A DNA stretch of 64,000 bases from contig CP137679.1 of the NCBI GenBank assembly GCA_037976565.1, positions 8,167,973 through 8,231,972 of the forward strand, in the 5' to 3' direction. Both the position numbers and the translations under genes were made by a program. This DNA is from Mesocentrotus franciscanus. Lineage: Eukaryota > Echinodermata > Echinoidea > Camarodonta > Strongylocentrotidae. This document shows, in pieces, positions 10,551 through 21,151 of the stretch (position 1 is the stretch's first letter; every line of letters begins with the position of its first letter). The notes under the pieces are model-generated. The model made no database searches. It worked only from the letters and a program-made list of their open reading frames with translations, and was not told where the DNA came from.

Positions 10551-11137
10551 TCCATCAAATACGAGGATGGATATGAGTACCGGACATACAGTTGCATTTT
10601 AATCTAAACGCACCATAAACCAATGGTGTGATTCACACAGGAGAAACACGTTGGAATATATTGAGAATTAAAAATCTAAATTCAATCACGAGACGGAATA
10701 GAAACTTCTCGGCATTCTTTTTCATTGGGAACGCACATTACAAGATTGTTTGAACAAATATTTAAAGGTGTTCACAGAGGGGGCCATTTTTTCTTCAATG
10801 ATCTATCAAATTGAGTCCAAGGTACTGATGAAGACACTAGGGGGCTATGTTTAAAATACCATGTTTTATACTGTTTTACGCGGGGATGACACCTCTCATA
10901 CCAGCCCAGTATGTTAAAAAATTGCTCATCAAATTAGTACTGATTAATGATTAGATGAATGCATCATTTTATCAGACGGTCTTTTAAACGTTATTCTGTC
11001 CCTGTTTTCGCTGCTTTGGAAATGATTTTGAAAATCGTGATGGTTAAGGCGGTGCTCATTTCCCTGCCCCGCCGCTTCCATTGTAATCCTCTCAGCATTT
11101 AAATCTCATATCTATTAATGAATGATGCTTAGATTCT

Positions 11138-11502
11138 TTAAATTGAGAGCTTCTCCAACGCATCTACTATCAAGAGGACGTCCCGCAAGCTAAGACCCAA
11201 TTCGTCTCTCAGAGACGTCAGGCAAAATTCTGGAGCCAGGTTTAGCAGTTTCTTGATCTGCTTCAGGCGGATGCCATCCACTTTCTTGAAACTGTCCTTG
11301 CTCATATCAACGCCAAGCAATCTCAGCCATTCTCCCACATCTTCATCACACGGGACCAGATCTACCGCTTTCTGCGGGCGGTAATTCTCCCCGTCTTTAT
11401 TGCCTGCTGGTTTGTCATCTTTGATTCCTTCACTGTAGTCTACGTCGTCTTCCGCTTTTCCATCCCATTGCCTTGGAGCATGGGCTGTTGTTTTGCTTGC
11501 AT
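11138..11502 (-). CDS. Exon 5, copy 1: SAM-like domain (probably untranslated now)
   Basis: Starts at acceptor TGTAG|ATGCAAGC and ends at a stop at 11138. It has 11 more codons than copy 2, mainly in the acidic linker (DDKPAGNKDGENYRPQ). The SAM-like part has VGEWLRLLGV, VDGIRLKQIKKLL and LGLSLRDVLLIVDALEKL. It lies downstream of the MITE stop. Confidence 0.7.
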
Positions 11503-11879
11503 CTACAGGCATGATAGGAGTAAGGCACAGTCGTGAAGAGTTAGAGAGTTTTCTACGTGAGGGTATACCAGAGGACCTCATGCGGAATACCTTTCACTCA
11601 TGGGATTTAAACTCATTTTTTTAATAGATGGGGGACGAAAATCAGTTTTTATATGTTTCGTCGATCAATTAGAATAGACAGTGTAGATTCTCCATTCTCT
11701 TTCTGCAAAAAAAAGAAAGATCTCTGGATATTAGATGTACATATTCATTTTCTAATGCATTTTTATTACAGAAACTGTGCGAAAAAACACACTTCCGGTA
11801 CGACGCATACAGAAGAGTTCCCAAAGAAGGCCTACCTATGACTTCATGAAGCAACGGCACGACCAGATCTCGTTTCTTA

Positions 11880-12207
11880 AGGCCCGGTCACACAGCCTTT
11901 CGCGTCTGTATCGCGGGTAAAATTTCGCGATTTTTTTTTTTGCCCGCGGTTGCCCGTGGTGTAAAATGTGCAAAATTGGCTTACCCGCGGTTTACCCGTG
12001 GTATGCCCGCGGAACAGACGCCGGCGACTGTTCCGCGTCCTTATCGCGGGTGAAGCGCGGCGGTACCGCGGCCTACCACGGGTATAATAAAGCAGCCGAA
12101 CCGCGGGTAAGCCAATTTTGCACATTTTCCACCACGGGCAACCGCGGGCAAAAAAATCGCGAAATTTTACCCGCGATACAGACGCGAAAGGCTGTGTGAC
12201 CGGGCCT
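11880..12207. repeat. Near-perfect 328-bp palindrome within the MITE
   Basis: 11880-11935 and 12152-12207 are inverted complements, beginning AGGCCCGGTCACACAGCC and continuing CTTTCGCGTCTGTATCGCGG. The inner part (TGTGCAAAATTGGCTTACCC near 11967 and its complement near 12100) also pairs. This is a complete hairpin element followed by a second, half-length relative (12208-12540). Confidence 0.85.
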
Positions 12208-12540
12208 TAAAATTTCGCGTCCTACCGCGTGTAACCACGTCTTAACCGCGGCCGTAGCACGTCCTAGCACGTTCGTTCCGCGTCTGTACCGCGTCTTTAC
12301 CGCGTGTGTACCACGTGTACCGCCCGCGATTACCCGCGGTCTAAATTTTTGGGCAGCCCAAAACTTTTCGCGCGGCCAACCGCGTGTGAATTGCTTACCG
12401 CGTGTAACGACGGGTAAAGTACGGCTGTATCGCGTCTTTATCGCGACCTCAAAGCGTCCAACAGCGTCTGCTTCACGGGCAGAAATTTTTGGCCGTGATT
12501 CGGCCGCGATACGCCCGTGGAGGGCTGTGTGACCGGGCCT
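11880..12540. mobile_element. Harbinger-like MITE in a TIR exon, TTA duplication
   Basis: A 661-bp insertion with terminal inverted repeats AGGCCCGGTCACACAGCC / GGCTGTGTGACCGGGCCT, flanked by TTA at 11877-11879 and 12541-12543. Three-base TTA/TWA duplications are typical of PIF/Harbinger transposons. The body is CG-rich and is built largely from variants of words such as ACCGCGGGTAACC. The paralogue at 51190 lacks the element and has the exact empty site. A third terminus lies inside at about 12207, so the element is composite or nested. No transposase. Confidence 0.92.
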
Positions 12541-13011
12541 TTACGTTTGCCTCTATCGCTTAGCTCTCGGACCAGATTGGGTAGGCTCTGTGTCATGAGA
12601 TCGTCTGAAAACATGCGGTGATACTTTTTCATTCCCATGAGTGCACCGAGCCAGTCCACTGGGGTGAATTGATCTTGAAGCTTCAGGGGAATTATGTCTT
12701 TCTTTAGGGTGTAGGCGTATGTCGCTTCTGATAACATCAAACAAAAGAAACATACTTTTTCTTCATTAAAAATGACTTTAAGTGAGGCACACGTAGAAAA
12801 CGAATTCTAGAACCCTCAAGCCCCCCCCCTCTCCCTCACCGAAGACCCCATCCTAAATCAATCTTCTAGATTTATTAATCTCGCTGAAATTTAGTATTGT
12901 AAAAAGCTTTTTTTATTGTCATCCCATGCTCACTGTCTCCCACGAGGTCGGATTTGGAATAGGGTCGTATTGTCCGGGTCATCTCGTGGGGAGAGGTTGG
13001 TAAAAATAGAA

Positions 13012-13140
13012 TACATATATATATATATATATATATTGTTTTACTATCATGTCGTATTTCTTTTTCTTTCTTTTTCCCCTTTTTATTTGTAAAGAAAAAA
13101 GAAAGAAAAAAAGAAAGAAAAAAAGAAAGATTTTTTATAA
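13012..13140. repeat. TA microsatellite and purine/pyrimidine tracts
   Basis: A (TA)n run at about 13012-13035 is followed by TTTC-rich and then AAAG-rich sequence that could pair as a hairpin. It lies in the intron between exons 3 and 4 of copy 1. Confidence 0.7.
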
Positions 13141-13668
13141 AAGTATTACGAGTAATTTAATTAAATTTTTTTCATCCCTGTATTATTTCAAGAAGAAACA
13201 TACACTATTACGTTGATTTTTGTCATTCCTGGTTATTGTCATCTTACTCTTACACTCAATTATCCATGTTAAACTATAATTTTGAAATTTGTTATCCAAT
13301 GTTATAAAAAATTGAGAATGATCTTATTTGTTTGGAATTTAATCAATACAATTTGAATTTAATTTAATCTAGAACCATGGCTGTTCTCTAGTCGGGGAGT
13401 CTGATCATTTTGACAAGTAACAACAGACAAAAAAAGTATTCCTTTCCGAATGGCCAAAAAAAAGAGAAAGAGAGAATGAGAAAGAAAAAAGGAAGTGGAG
13501 GCCCCTAGGTGGTAACATGAAGAGATGATGCCCTTTCCCTTCTCAAATGTATCGTCCAAGTTAGACCGGTGCCCCCTTCCGTCCCTTTATGTTAACACAA
13601 GTACCCCTCCATTGCTGGCCCCGCTGCTACACCACTAACCGCAGTAATGTGTATTTTGTGTTCCTCAC

Positions 13669-13770
13669 CTGTGCGACAGTGATAACTCTCATTGAATTTA
13701 CGACTCATGCAAACCAGGACGACCGAAGCTCTCTGGACTGCCTTGGCCATGGAATCCAGTATGTCACCTT
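13669..13770 (-). CDS. Exon 3, copy 1: TIR centre
   Basis: 102 nt encoding GDILDSMAKAV, the hydrophobic SVVLVCMSRKF strand and YHCRT. Acceptor AACAG|AAGG, donor CACAG|GTGAGG. Identical in length to the copy 2 exon. Confidence 0.8.
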
Positions 13771-14411
13771 CTGTTATTAAATACCAAAGACATGAAAGAG
13801 GAATAGATGTACGATATGAAGAGGAAAAGACACACTTGTGGTTTCTTTAAAGGAAACTTCATCCCAAGAAATAACTTCAGTTATTCTGAGAGATCTATTG
13901 TGTTAATCTACAAGATTACCCGACAAAGTGTATGAGAGACGCATAAAGTAATAATAATGTACATTTTTCAGCACAACATGGGCATCGCCATTTTCTTGAT
14001 AACGTGACGTACTATTCGAAGTTGTTTATCAAGTGAATATATTCAAATTTATGGATGGTTTCTTCCAGGTGTGTGTGGTGATTAAGTACATGTATTTCAT
14101 TCACCTGCAAATATCCTTTATACTACAATAATTTGTCAATACGCAAATTGGATAAATTAGTTAGTGCTCTTCTAAGGTGAAGTTTTCGCATAAATGAAAT
14201 AGTTTTCTCAACTGCTACACATGTATTTTAGTATTTTTCAATAAATGAGTTACAAATGAGTTCATCTAATGTGGAAAGATGATACCACCCTAGACCACCA
14301 TGTATTAGGTCCGCGGTGCCTCCCCTTCTGATCCACAGCCTTCATTCCTTAATAATTTAATGATTCTACCCACCCTACAACACTGAATTCAGAAATAGAA
14401 AATAAATAGAC

Positions 14412-14512
14412 GTGAAAGAAGGAATAGTGGTTAAAGAGGGAGAATGATTGAAAGAAAGGAATGGTGGTTAAGTAAAAAGAATGAATGAAAGAAAGAAACA
14501 ACGGTGGAAAAA
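14412..14512. repeat. Purine-rich intronic minisatellite, copy 1
   Basis: Degenerate ~30-bp units of the form GAATGAAAGAAAGGAATRGTGGTTAAAG lie in the intron just after exon 2. The equivalent intron of copy 2 (52350-52505) has more units. Confidence 0.6.
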
Positions 14513-14558
14513 GAAGAATGGATGATGATCAAAGGAGGAAGAGTATGATCATTCCTAC

Positions 14559-14846
14559 TCATTTTGTCCACATCCATCCATACGTTGTATCCAGATTCTT
14601 CCAGATGGCGCTTGACTCGCAGCATTCGCTCCTGGCTCGCATGCTGGTAGCTAATCATGATATGACCTTCCACGTGACCAAACGATACCTCACTCTTCAC
14701 CGAACTGTGGCCACGATCTCCTCGCGTAGGGGTATGACCTTTAAACCCCTCATCGATGTCGATCACGTCATTGATGACGAAGAGTGCACCCGAGCAGGCG
14801 GCCTTGACATCACAATCTTCGGTCGTTTCCTTAATCTTCTTCAGCG
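14559..14846 (-). CDS. Exon 2, copy 1: linker and TIR start
   Basis: 288 nt, phase 1 in and out. It encodes KIKETTEDCDVKAAC, a Gly/Ser/Arg linker, then TIR box 1 (GHIMISYQ) and the GYNVWMDVDKM strand. Acceptor ATAG|CG, donor ATGA|GTAGG. Confidence 0.8.
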
Positions 14847-15488
14847 CTATCCATAAGAATGTATGAAACAAAATAAACAATCTTTTCATAGTTGACATTA
14901 AGAATGTATGAATCACTGATTTTACACTATTGTCGTGTAGACATATCCACTTTTCTTGAAATTACTCGTCGATCTAGACTTGCGGTTGATATGGTATCAA
15001 GTCCTCTTTTTTACAATAAAGAGACTGCAAACAAAATGACGAAAAGCTAAAGGAACCAGAAGCAAAAAATGAGAAGTAAGAAAGAGAAAGAGAGAGGAGA
15101 ACATGTGTGTGTTGTGGGAGATTGGGGATAATGAGTGAACGATGATGTCCATTAATATCTTGGATTGCTCGTTGTATCAAAAAAATTGTGTTTTAAGGCC
15201 AGGCTAATTAATTTGATAGACTGATTGAAATCAAAATTAAGAAAAAAAACTATATATAGGTTCTGTCCTCTGACATACACATCGACAGCATTTGCCCCGG
15301 GCTCAGTATTTCGTCAAAGGTATAAGATATTAATTATGAATTAACTTCGGCTTTTAGGTTTTCGTCTAACACTAAAGTGTTTGGTCCAGGGCTGAGTTAA
15401 GAATTCGGTTATTGTAAGACATTGAGTACGGAGCAACTGTTGCCGTAGCATTTGATATATATTTTAAAGATTATAAGCATCCACTTAC

Positions 15489-16389
15489 TGTTGAGGAGTG
15501 TTGTGCGTTGATGTATCTTGACTTTGTTCTCTTCTTTGAAAGCTAGTTGCCATATTCCTAGGGCAGCCCAAAGCCTTTCTTTGTCGTTTGACCCTTCTTC
15601 CATCAGGATACGCTCAAGGACGTCTACCCCACCAAGTTTTACGATGAGAAGCTTGTTGCGGTCATTGATGGCCAGCTGGTCGAGTCCTTGGAGGACCTCA
15701 AGTGTCGAGAAGCCGTGAGACCGGCGGCCTGGTTCACTTATAGCCGACTCAAGAGTCAGCAAGAGGAACTTCAGACACGGTTCATTCAGGGATATCTTAT
15801 AATCTTCTGATTTGTCGACGATGTAGGAAAGCGCCAAGAAGGCATCGGCCTGGATCGCACAGTTCTTCGATTTTGAATACTCCTGGAGGGTATCAACGAA
15901 CTCTCGGCATATGACTCTGTTCTCGGGAACCCTCCAACAGCAGTTGTAGATGATCAGCAGTGTTGTCTTGATGTGATTTTCGACAAGATTTCTTGTCTGG
16001 AGATCTCGAAAGACCAAAGTTAGAAGACCCTTCTCGCCAAAGGCATAGCCAAACTCACCCGAAGAATCCGTTAGATTGGCAATACTTCTGAACAATTTCT
16101 TTAAGTTAAAAATTGTGGAGGTGTTTCCTTCAAGTTCCACAAGGCTCTTCCAAACTAGCGTAAATATCTCAAAGATTTCATCACAAGAGACCAAGTATTT
16201 GATAATGGCAGATTTGGTGTACCCAGTTTTCAGATGGTGGATCGTGTCAAGTATGTTCTCATCATCGATGAAGGTAAAAGCCTCTAAATTTCGACTTTCT
16301 TTGAATTTTACCAGAAATTCATCGATCGCGTGGCAATAGGCTTCAACGGTCGCTTTTTGCTCTTCCGTCAGGTTTTGCTGTACGTCCAT
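15489..16389 (-). CDS. Exon 1, copy 1: ARM-repeat domain
   Basis: Starts at the first ATG after an in-frame TAA a few codons upstream and encodes about 300 residues. It includes LIIYNCCWRVPENR, DAFLALSYIVDKSE and GGVDVLERIL helices of armadillo type. The donor is CAACA|GTAAGTGG. No internal stop. Confidence 0.8.
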
Positions 16390-16499
16390 GATGGCAGCTT
16401 CAATCAGTTTTGATTAATAATATCATATACATAAAATTATACATGCATATTACACTGAACGCTGGAAGTGAAAGTACTGAGAAAAAGTACTCGGGATGT

Positions 16500-16570
16500 G
16501 CAGTTTGACAAGGCCCGGTCCCACTCGCCCACTGACTATACTGGTGCCTGTGGTTTCAGGAATAAAGCAA
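16500..16570 (-). promoter_or_regulatory. Conserved 5' flank block of the TIR genes, copy 1
   Basis: About 65 bp (CGGTCCCACTCGCCCA, ACTATAC, GGTGCCTG, GGTTTCAGGAA) lies 110-180 bp upstream of the start codon. It recurs at 54477-54545 upstream of copy 2 and at 46420-46490 without a gene. It could be promoter or 5' UTR sequence, or a MITE end: GGCCCGGTC-CAC resembles the Harbinger-like MITE terminus. The function is inferred only from position. Confidence 0.4.
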
Positions 16571-18949
16571 CCTTTCTTTCTTTTTTGAAGGAAGGGGGGT
16601 GGGCTTCCAGGCTTGTCTTCAGTTGTTGCTGTTTTAATTGGATATAATAACTGATCCTGTAGGTGATGCTTTTCTTTAAACTAAAGAAGAGCATATTATG
16701 TGAAAAAAATGCGACTTTCCTTAAATTGCAACTTGTGTGGATGTGATTACAACCATTATAGATAGCATATATGCCGGTGAATAAATTCTTCGGATGGTAG
16801 AGACATTAAAAGATAATTTCAATTTGTTTTGGGGCAAAATGTAAACAAAACATGAAAAAAATGTGCACCCCTACAGTTTTTCTGTATGACTTAATGAATA
16901 CATAAACGTGTGTCTGATTAAAATTAAAGGAGTAAAATTGCGTCTAATTTTTATTTGTAATTTCATTTTTAACGACCGTTATGCAAGACTAGTTCACATT
17001 AAAAAATGAATTCCATACATAGAAAGAAATGGATATTATATTTTGCTATTTTAATAAATAAACGACTGATATACAAGACTAGGTAAACACCTTTATTTGA
17101 CATTTTTTTAAATATTAAAGTTAATTATTTGATTATTGATTTATTGATTCAATTCTTATAAACGCCTGATCTGCAAGACTACTTAAACAGTAGGCCTATT
17201 GAATTTGAATTTGAATGTAATAACAACACATCACAATAATGACAGTACATTATATTATGAACAATCATACAATGCAAAGAATAATACTGATACATGTATA
17301 CATAACAAAAGATTAATGTTGATTGTAAGTAATGGTTTTAAAACTATATTTAGACATAGCTCTGCATACTATTAATTAAATTTTCTATCCGTTTCAATTT
17401 TGATTATTTCAATGTAAACGACTTAAATTTCTATTCCTTAAATTCCATTATAAACGACTGATGTGGAAGACTAGTCAACGCACCCTTTCGAGAAAGCCCC
17501 GCTTATCCCGAAAGGATGCGTTGAGCGCACCACACCGCGCCGCACCGCACCCTATCGATGTAAGCCCTATCTGTGATGGCCGGCGGGGTTTCCGAAATGA
17601 TATACTCTAGAAAATGCTCTCGCATCAGTCAGAACATTAGAATGGGAAATTAATTACACCCGACATAATTTTGGAAAGACATTGGACTGTGTAAACTGTG
17701 GAATCGGGAATTTTCATTTACAAAGAGATCGAAAGAAAAACGTATTCCAGTGAAAAAAGTATTTCATGAGTAATTCATCGAAGGATGTTTATTTTCATTG
17801 GTCAATATTTTGTTTATCTCAACCTTTGGCCTTTGCCCCCTCAAAATTACCTCTGCTAACGGGCCATATGCCCCCGGCCCAGAAAATGACCTTTGAAATG
17901 AGAAATTGTTTACGAAGGAGAAGAATAACAAACAAGGAAAAGTTGATAAAGAAAAATGTACCATAAATGCCCCTAAAAGAATTTCAAAAATATCACCCAA
18001 AAAGCAGAAGCATGAGACTGATGCAAACATATTCCATTGGAAATATGTTCTGATGTTTTTTAATCGAATTAATCAATATATCCGTCGTGCGACCAGCGAG
18101 CGAGTGTACTTCTGTTCAGTTGGAAAGGATGTTTGTGAGAAAAAGGTGTGGGCGGTGCGTTTGTGGATGGAAGGGGGAGGGGTGGTGGTGAATGGGTAAA
18201 AGGAAAGAAAGTAAAAATTAAGACTATACATTTTATTATTTTAATATATAAACTATAAGCATGTTTGTGCCTATATGGCTATGTAAGCCTCCTTCCATTA
18301 ACAGAAGGGATTGATTTATGTAAAATGATATAACTTTAAAAAGGAGAACAAAGAAATCGTATTTAAGGTTTTAACATCAAAGGGGTGATTTTCATTGACC
18401 TCAATATCGGCCTAATTCAGCTAAAATATTGTGCCATTTCGTTAGGTCCCTTAAATTTAGGAGCACATGCATGTATACTCTTACTATATATGTAGCTCCT
18501 CTTTGGTTCCACATAAGTAAATATGGATTAATTCCATTAAAGTATGGTATGAATAGCTGTGCATACAGTAGTGACAGGAGAGAGAGGCTGTTGTAACTTT
18601 GTGGCCAGAGCAATTTGTTTATATTAGCAGATAGTATTGTGAGTGAGTCATGGTGATTACGTAGAAATAGGTGTGATAACTTGGGGTAATGACCGGCTTG
18701 CCAGTGGCCCAACATTTTAACCTATAGGGGGTGCTGTGTGGACTGTTCTATATTAACTGCCCTATAGGGGTAGACAGTTTTTAAGATAAAAGTATGTTTC
18801 ATATTTTTATGATTCTCTGTTAATTCTAGTTTTTATTACTTTGCATGACTTTGCTTATGATATATTTTCAATGTCTTATATTGCTGTATAAATGACTCAA
18901 GGATCAACACCACAACCAACTATTACTATTCAGACCCCCTTTCCTATAA
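16571..18949. other. Non-coding region
   Basis: No convincing gene. Apart from the degenerate tandem repeat at 16940-17490 and a CG-rich run near 17515-17550, it is AT-rich sequence with short open frames of no recognisable family. Confidence 0.4.
16940..17490. repeat. Degenerate tandem repeat with a 22-bp core
   Basis: The core AACGACTGATATGCAAGACT and variants occur at 16971, 17061, 17161 and 17453, with a partial copy near 17417. Spacing is about 90-100 bp for the first three. The intervening sequence (AAATTCCATTATAAACG and similar) is AT-rich and diverged. Confidence 0.7.
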
Positions 18950-19091
18950 CAATGTTATATACGTGTTACCAACTACCAAGCTTTTCTTGAGGCATCTTCC
19001 TCTAAATTAGCTGTCACTATTACGAAGATGGAGAGGAAGCATCCTCGAAACACTCAGTCTTCAATAACTTCTGTTTTTCCTGCCCTTTCAG
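18950..19091 (+). CDS. Candidate orphan exon A
   Basis: Open from a stop at 18947 to a good donor TCAG|GTAAGA. The predicted peptide contains KLAVTITKMERKHPRNTQSS and ends ITSVFPALSG, which is less AT-biased than its surroundings. The phase at the donor (1) fits exon B at 21111. The upstream limit is uncertain; no ATG-started gene model was found. The family is not recognised. Confidence 0.3.
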
Positions 19092-19300
19092 GTAAGATCC
19101 AAAAGTAATTTTTCTATATTTGATTGTTTCAATGATCAATAGTTGTTATACATCGTATACATCATTACTAGATAATGGATATGTGACAGATATAAGAGGA
19201 TTTAAATGAATATTTATAATCATGTGTGATTGTGTGTCTTACCAACTTCTTAATTTGAACAGTATGACTAAGTTTACTTTTATACATCTGGAGATAGATT

Positions 19301-20570
19301 TAATATAGGATTTCTCGGTCAATTTCGTAAGTTGGCCACACAAATTCATTTTATGTTCATTCAATTTCGCCGATTCTGTCACCGCAGCTGTTATTTTTCG
19401 TTCAAATTCGTTTTTTAGCATTTAAATTCATAAAACGATCATTCAAAAACATTTTATTTTCATTTGAATTAAAACGTGTTTCTTTTTCGTAAAATTTTCA
19501 TTCAATTTAAAGCGAGACGATTCGCGATTACGTAATAGCGTCTTCCGTGAATTCAAATTCGTTTCTTTGCATACAATTTCACACGTTTTGCAGACAAATT
19601 AAACATGTAAATCTTACCCAGTATGATCATATATAGAACCCCGCAAGCTTAGTTCCATGCTAAATCCATTTCAAATTGTATGGGTTGGTAAGCTACAAAC
19701 ATGTTATTTGTCATCATCACTAGGGGTGTATACCCACTAAATCATCACTATTTAGCAACTGAACGATCATGTGTTAAGTAGATATAACCTAGCCACATCA
19801 ATATAGAATTAGCATGGAACTAAGCAAGAGTGTCTTTTTTAGGAATATGCAATGATATAAGTGCATGCAAAGTGTGTGTTTACAGACTACAGTTGTATTT
19901 ATTGGAGTGGCGTACCATAATGGTGCGGGGTATCAATACATTGATTTATTTTTTCATGTTTTGTTTGGTTTTGTTTTTGATAATTTATTCGATGTTCGTA
20001 ATCTCTTTGAAGCCATTTATATTTGTGTAAATTACATTTAGACTGTATTGAACATGTTAAGAAAAATCTATGAGTATCAGTTCAATCACAATCATAATCA
20101 CATCAAAATCTGAATCACCATCACACTGAATCACAATCACGATCGTGATCACAGTCGAATAAATTATCAAAAACAAAACCAAACAAAACATAAAAAATAA
20201 ATCAATGTCTATAGTATTGATACCCCCCTTCATTATGGTACGCCACTCAAATACAATCATTTACATGTTTAATTTGTCTGCAAAACGTGTGAAATTGTAT
20301 GCAAAGAAACGAATTTGAATTCACGGAAGACGCTATTACGTAATCGCGAATCGTCTCGCTTTAAATTGAATGAAAATTTTACGAAAAAGAAACACTTTTT
20401 AATTCGAATGAAAATAAAATGTTTTTGAATGATCGTTTTATGAATTTAAATGCTAAAAAACGAATTTGAACGAAAAATATCAGCTGCGGTAACAGAATCG
20501 GCGAAATTGAATGAACATAAAATGAATTTGTGTGGCCAACTTACGAAATTGACCGAGAAATCCTATATTA
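19301..20570. mobile_element. 1.27-kb foldback element, two nested inverted repeats
   Basis: The outer arms 19301-19617 and about 20255-20570 are near-perfect inverted complements (TAATATAGGATTTCTCGGTC at the left end). A second pair, around 19895-19995 and 20150-20250 (GGAGTGGCGTACCATAATGG on the left and its complement), is nested inside. An ATCACAATCATAATCACATC-type simple stretch lies near 20080. No transposase frame. It resembles foldback or MITE elements; the superfamily is not assigned. Confidence 0.85.
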
Positions 20571-21110
20571 TATACCATATCTTAATTTAAATCTTACTCA
20601 AGATAAGCAGTTTATTTGAATGTTACTAACCATGTTCAATGATTGTTCATGGTCAAGCACTTGTTGTTCAGTATTAAGGTCATCGACCCATGACAATTCT
20701 TTCAGCATTGAGACCCTCAGTACTCTGTCAATTTAGTCATGTATTAAGCCATAGAGATAGTATTTCTTTCTCTCAACTTACTGCCATGATCTTAATGTAA
20801 GGTTCAGTATTACTCTACTACATGTTGAGTTTGGAACAACTTGTTCCATAATTAAGGTAAACTATGTAACCAGGAGTTGCATATTCTTTGTAAATATATT
20901 GTAAATATGTTCTGTATTACCTGGTAATGATCATCATTAATTCATAATGTGAATTACTTGCATGTATTTAATGAGGATCTGAGATCACAGTCGCTAACTT
21001 CACGCACGCGCGCCCGCCCGCACCCCATCGTCGGTACGCACTTGAATTGTGCAGCTGTTTGCCGTGAAACCTGTGACAAAGTGCATGTATACTAATGTCT
21101 TCGTTCTTAG

Positions 21111-21151
21111 GAAGAAAACTCCAAAAGTATAAGAAAATTGACACGAAACAG
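21111..21151 (+). CDS. Candidate orphan exon B
   Basis: 41 nt between acceptor TTCTTAG| and donor CAG|GTAAGA, encoding GRKLQKYKKIDTKQ in the phase left open by candidate exon A. A 2-kb intron would contain the foldback element at 19301-20570. Evidence is limited to splice sites and phase. Confidence 0.25.

Larger units (their letters stand above)
11836..12727 (-). pseudogene. Exon 4, copy 1: TIR end split by MITE
   Basis: The exon parts 12727-12541 and 11876-11836 total 228 nt once the element and the extra TTA are removed, matching copy 2. The first part encodes EATYAYTLKKDIIPLKLQ, including the glutamate aligned to the SARM1 catalytic residue (its codon spans the exon 3/4 junction). The frame then runs into the MITE and stops. 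Confidence 0.85.
11138..16389 (-). pseudogene. ARM-TIR-SAM-like gene, copy 1, broken by a MITE
   Basis: A five-exon gene on the minus strand, closely similar to the intact copy at 50494-54416. Exons: 16389-15489 (ARM repeats), 14846-14559 (last ARM helix, linker, TIR start), 13770-13669 (TIR centre), 12727-11836 (TIR end, interrupted) and 11502-11138 (SAM-like). All junctions have GT/AG and phase 1. The 661-bp MITE at 11880-12540 makes the frame read into the element and stop at 12438, removing the SAM-like domain. Without the element and one TTA the exon is 228 nt, exactly as in copy 2. A truncated ARM-TIR protein could still be made if the transcript survives, so calling it a pseudogene is an inference. 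Confidence 0.8.
10130..16565. repeat. Segmental duplication, copy 1 (with broken TIR gene)
   Basis: Same order and orientation as 48715-54545: GATAGTATTT / GGATATCCTCGTAAT block, ATGATAACTACGAAG block, TTTTACGCGG block, five exons of the ARM-TIR-SAM-like gene, and the conserved 5' block. The copies differ by insertions: a 661-bp MITE here (11880-12540), and ~145 bp and ~459 bp of extra sequence in the other copy (49341-49484, 49779-50237). Confidence 0.85.

Noticed and set aside
11877..12270. Several overlapping frames on both strands with RGRPRYRR-type peptides
   Set aside because: They are translations of the CG-rich palindromic MITE body, and mirror frames occur on both strands as expected for an inverted repeat.
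14485..14856. 123-codon plus-strand frame
   Set aside because: It is antisense to TIR exon 2. The minus strand has the TIR motifs and the splice sites. The same shadow occurs at 52479-52850.
16076..16339. 87-codon plus-strand frame
   Set aside because: Antisense shadow of the ARM-repeat exon, also seen at 54109-54366.
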